A stretch of DNA of 64,000 nucleotides, taken from Trichococcus collinsii. Lineage in GTDB: Bacteria; Bacillota; Bacilli; Lactobacillales; Aerococcaceae. The DNA is taken from assembly GCF_900107505.1 (NCBI RefSeq), contig NZ_FNQH01000003.1, positions 186,001 to 250,000 of the forward strand, written 5' to 3'. Position numbers and translations under genes: made by a program. The notes beneath the pieces were generated by a model. The model was not told the DNA's origin. It saw nothing but the letters and a program-made list of their open reading frames with translations, and searched no databases. Positions 62,264 through 64,000 of this stretch are shown in pieces; the stretch's first letter is position 1, and each line of letters starts with the position of its first letter.

Positions 62264-62785
62264 TTATGCTTCCATTGCAAATTGAAATCTTTTTTTAGCA
62301 ACAACAGCTGTTCCAACTGCAGCTACCAACAGGGAGATTCCGCCTGCCAAGTAGAGATTGTTTGATCCAGTCTGTTTGACATCATTTCCCTTTGTCGGGA
62401 AAGTAGCGACAACAGTGCCGTCTGCACCATAAATGATGATTTCTTTTGAATTCATGGTTACAGTCATTTCCAAAATTGCAGCAGCTGCAGTAAGCTCAGC
62501 CAAGATGGCTTGTCCCTCAGCTTGAGTAAGCTGATTCACGCTTTTCGCTCCGCCGGCATTCACGACAGCTTGTGCATTATTGATGTGGGCGATGATTTGA
62601 TCCGCTTCTTCAGCAGTCACATCATTGGACATCAAATAATTTTTTGCTTGCTGCACATAATTGGATGGCAAGCTACTTGCTTCCAAAGTTGAGATGATAT
62701 CATTTTCAGTTGCAGCAGCAACATTCGGTTGTGCTCCGAAGAACAACACGAATGCAAACAAAAGAGATACGATGACTTTTTTCAT
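62264..62785 (-). CDS. Small secreted cell-surface protein, likely sortase substrate with non-canonical sorting signal
   Basis: A 173-residue protein with a signal peptide (MKKVIVSLLFAFVLFFGAQPNVAAA), an Ala-rich helical body and a typical cell-wall sorting tail: VKQTGSNNLYLAGGISLLVAAVGTAVVAKKR. The motif in front of the hydrophobic helix is VKQTGS where LPxTG would be expected, but helix length and the basic end fit. Two genes upstream on the same strand encodes a sortase, so this is its probable substrate. ATG 62785 follows the site GAGGAGG. Function unknown. Confidence 0.8.
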   Translation of the reverse strand: MKKVIVSLLFAFVLFFGAQPNVAAATENDIISTLEASSLPSNYVQQAKNYLMSNDVTAEEADQIIAHINNAQAVVNAGGAKSVNQLTQAEGQAILAELTAAAAILEMTVTMNSKEIIIYGADGTVVATFPTKGNDVKQTGSNNLYLAGGISLLVAAVGTAVVAKKRFQFAMEA

Positions 62786-62829
62786 ATATTTTTCACCTCC
62801 TCTCAATGTATATATCAGCCGATAATGAA

Positions 62830-63747
62830 TCAGTATTGTTGCATTTCAGCCGCGTAGTCGCGTTCCCGGCGGTAGGCCGCTCGTTTGGCCTTGCTGATCA
62901 GACTGTAGCCGACTAGGCATGCTATTCCCAAAAGGAAGACCAGTGCACCGGCGCCCAACATGAAGGTAGTGTAATGCATAGCCAACGTGCGCAGGGCGGT
63001 ATTAATGTAATCGGCAGAAACAGTGATGCGCTGCGGAATCTTAAGACCCAAAGCCACGATTGCTGGGATGATGACGAAGGCGGAGCCGGAAACTAAGCCA
63101 CTGCCGATCCAAATCAGGGAGCGGTGAGGCAGTTTCCAGTTCAAGCCGACGAGTGCCGCAGCGATCAAAAAGAATGCCAGTGGTACGAGATAGAAATAAG
63201 CAAGAACGGTTTGCATTATTTTCCTGACGGTTTGGAACTGTGGGAAAGCAATGACGTTGTCAAGATTGAACAGCATAGTGTGGCTACCGACAATGGCGGT
63301 GGCTTCATCGATGATCGCAGCAGTCTGCGCTTGCAGGCCTTCATCGAACGGTTGGTTGTGCTCTGCGGCGTAAACCTGAACGTAAGCTGTCACGGGTTCC
63401 TCGAACATGCTGCGATCGGTCGCTGCTGCGTAAGTTGCATCAGAATCAATCAGATAGTTGAGCGCTTGTTCATTGTTCGTGCGGGCAAGTTGCTGCAGGC
63501 CATATTGGTCCTTCGCGGCTTCCACGAAGACTTCCTCTGGTATGGACGTTTCCAAGCTCAATGTCTTAAATTTAGCGGCCAGGCTTTCCTCAACTAGTGT
63601 GTAGTAAGGACTGTCGTCCAACTGTTGATTGAGGTCGCTTGCGCTCAATAGGACTTGCTTCATGAAGATGACTCCGATCAAGGCGACCACTACAAACATC
63701 AGGAGAAAGCTGAGGATCGCCCTGCCGATTTTTTTTATGTTTCGCAT
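62830..63747 (-). CDS. Membrane protein of the sortase cluster, unknown function
   Basis: A 305-residue protein with a first helix at residues 10-30, an extracellular domain of about 150 residues (31-180) and three helices in the last third (about 187-209, 222-244 and 262-285), ending in a basic cytoplasmic tail. The stretch QVLLSASDLNQQLDDSPYYTLVEESLAAKF recalls accessory proteins found beside class D sortases in Firmicutes. It lies 11 bases after the sortase gene and 44 bases before the surface protein start, so one operon is likely. No enzymatic motif is seen. Confidence 0.75.
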   Translation of the reverse strand: MRNIKKIGRAILSFLLMFVVVALIGVIFMKQVLLSASDLNQQLDDSPYYTLVEESLAAKFKTLSLETSIPEEVFVEAAKDQYGLQQLARTNNEQALNYLIDSDATYAAATDRSMFEEPVTAYVQVYAAEHNQPFDEGLQAQTAAIIDEATAIVGSHTMLFNLDNVIAFPQFQTVRKIMQTVLAYFYLVPLAFFLIAAALVGLNWKLPHRSLIWIGSGLVSGSAFVIIPAIVALGLKIPQRITVSADYINTALRTLAMHYTTFMLGAGALVFLLGIACLVGYSLISKAKRAAYRRERDYAAEMQQY

Positions 63748-63758
63748 TACAATGCTCC

Positions 63759-64000
63759 TTAAAAATTGATTTCTGACAGTGGCTTGCCTTCGACCAATTT
63801 TGCGGTCACGACATATCTGTCAGGTGTGTTTCCGATGTAGTCGAAAGGATAACAAGTGTACAGCGTCAAAATCTGCTCTTCGGAAGGTGCCAGGATGCTT
63901 TGGTCGGTCCCGCTCTTGATTTCGATGTTGCTGATTTCATACACATAGGTTCCATAGGTCAGCTCGAGTCGGATATCGTCGCCGATCTGAGCATCCCCCA
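63759..64000 (-). CDS. Sortase (probably class D), C-terminal part (5' cut by window edge)
   Basis: The minus-strand frame is open to the window end and gives about 80 residues. GDAQIGDDIRLELTYGTYVYEI fits the beta strands before the active site; LTLYTCYPFDYIGNTPDRYVV contains the catalytic Cys (TCYPF) and the partner Arg (DRY) of sortases. The catalytic His lies outside the window. The TCYPF...RYVV form with a short tail is usual for class D sortases. It would cleave the surface protein encoded two genes downstream and attach it to the cell wall. Confidence 0.9.
   Translation of the reverse strand, partial: GDAQIGDDIRLELTYGTYVYEISNIEIKSGTDQSILAPSEEQILTLYTCYPFDYIGNTPDRYVVTAKLVEGKPLSEINF

Noticed and set aside
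1-64000. CRISPR arrays, insertion sequences, prophage, tRNA or rRNA genes
   Set aside because: No regularly spaced repeats, transposase or integrase motifs, or tRNA/rRNA-like sequence were noticed on reading the window.

Overview
The window reads as chromosomal DNA of a low-to-mid GC Gram-positive, most likely a lactic-acid bacterium of the Carnobacteriaceae (Trichococcus-like). This is inferred from gene content and has not been checked by a search. Supporting signs are strong AGGAGG-type ribosome binding sites, sigma-A promoters, a T-box before argS, CcpA-type cre sites, a biotin-dependent Na+-pump oxaloacetate decarboxylase, a two-subunit class I fumarase, a class II (B12) ribonucleotide reductase and a sortase. 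No rRNA, tRNA, CRISPR array, insertion sequence or phage gene was seen.

Layout. 1-3600: end of a SOUL-type protein, a secreted barnase-like RNase with its barstar inhibitor, a DHFR-fold reductase, an AlkD glycosylase remnant, an alpha/beta hydrolase and an acetyltransferase. 3590-11210: T-box and argS, a ClC antiporter, a GyrI-like protein, a MATE pump, an NAD(P)-binding protein and a methyltransferase. 11374-20490: kdpFABCDE (K+ uptake and its two-component system), then a convergent cation/proton antiporter with a terminator-bearing leader. 20873-24551: three poorly characterised genes and a divergent MurE-type ligase.

24791-31683 is a catabolic operon: fumarase/aspartase-superfamily lyase, acetyltransferase, polar amino acid ABC transporter, M20 amidohydrolase and MmgE/PrpD protein. 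The lyase plus MmgE/PrpD pairing resembles the iminodisuccinate-type route, in which an imported N-substituted amino acid is epimerised and split to an amino acid and fumarate. 31878-41481 holds housekeeping and accessory genes: PC4-like protein, MFS pump, macro-domain hydrolase, zinc ribbon, DUF975, TIM barrel, YpfJ metallopeptidase, Zn/Cd P-type ATPase and an iron alcohol dehydrogenase.

41737-50021 is a C4-dicarboxylate/citrate island: two overlapping GntR regulators, a GntR-type operator with a cre site, fumarase alpha/beta, oxaloacetate decarboxylase subunits (with a gamma subunit that appears split over two genes) and a CitMHS carrier behind its own cre. Together these could turn citrate, malate or fumarate into pyruvate while exporting Na+. 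Fumarate from the upstream operon could feed the same route.

50201-64000: a HEAT-like/HIRAN gene broken by a one-base frameshift in an A8 run, an AbrB-family half transporter, degV, uvrC, an MFS pump, nrdJ with tandem NrdR boxes, a cysteine-free sirtuin in one operon with a Panacea-type antitoxin and a PemK/MazF-like toxin, and a sortase trio (sortase, membrane protein, small surface protein with a non-canonical sorting signal) cut by the window edge. A family of dispersed palindromic elements sits directly behind genes at 28983, 32096 and 52213.
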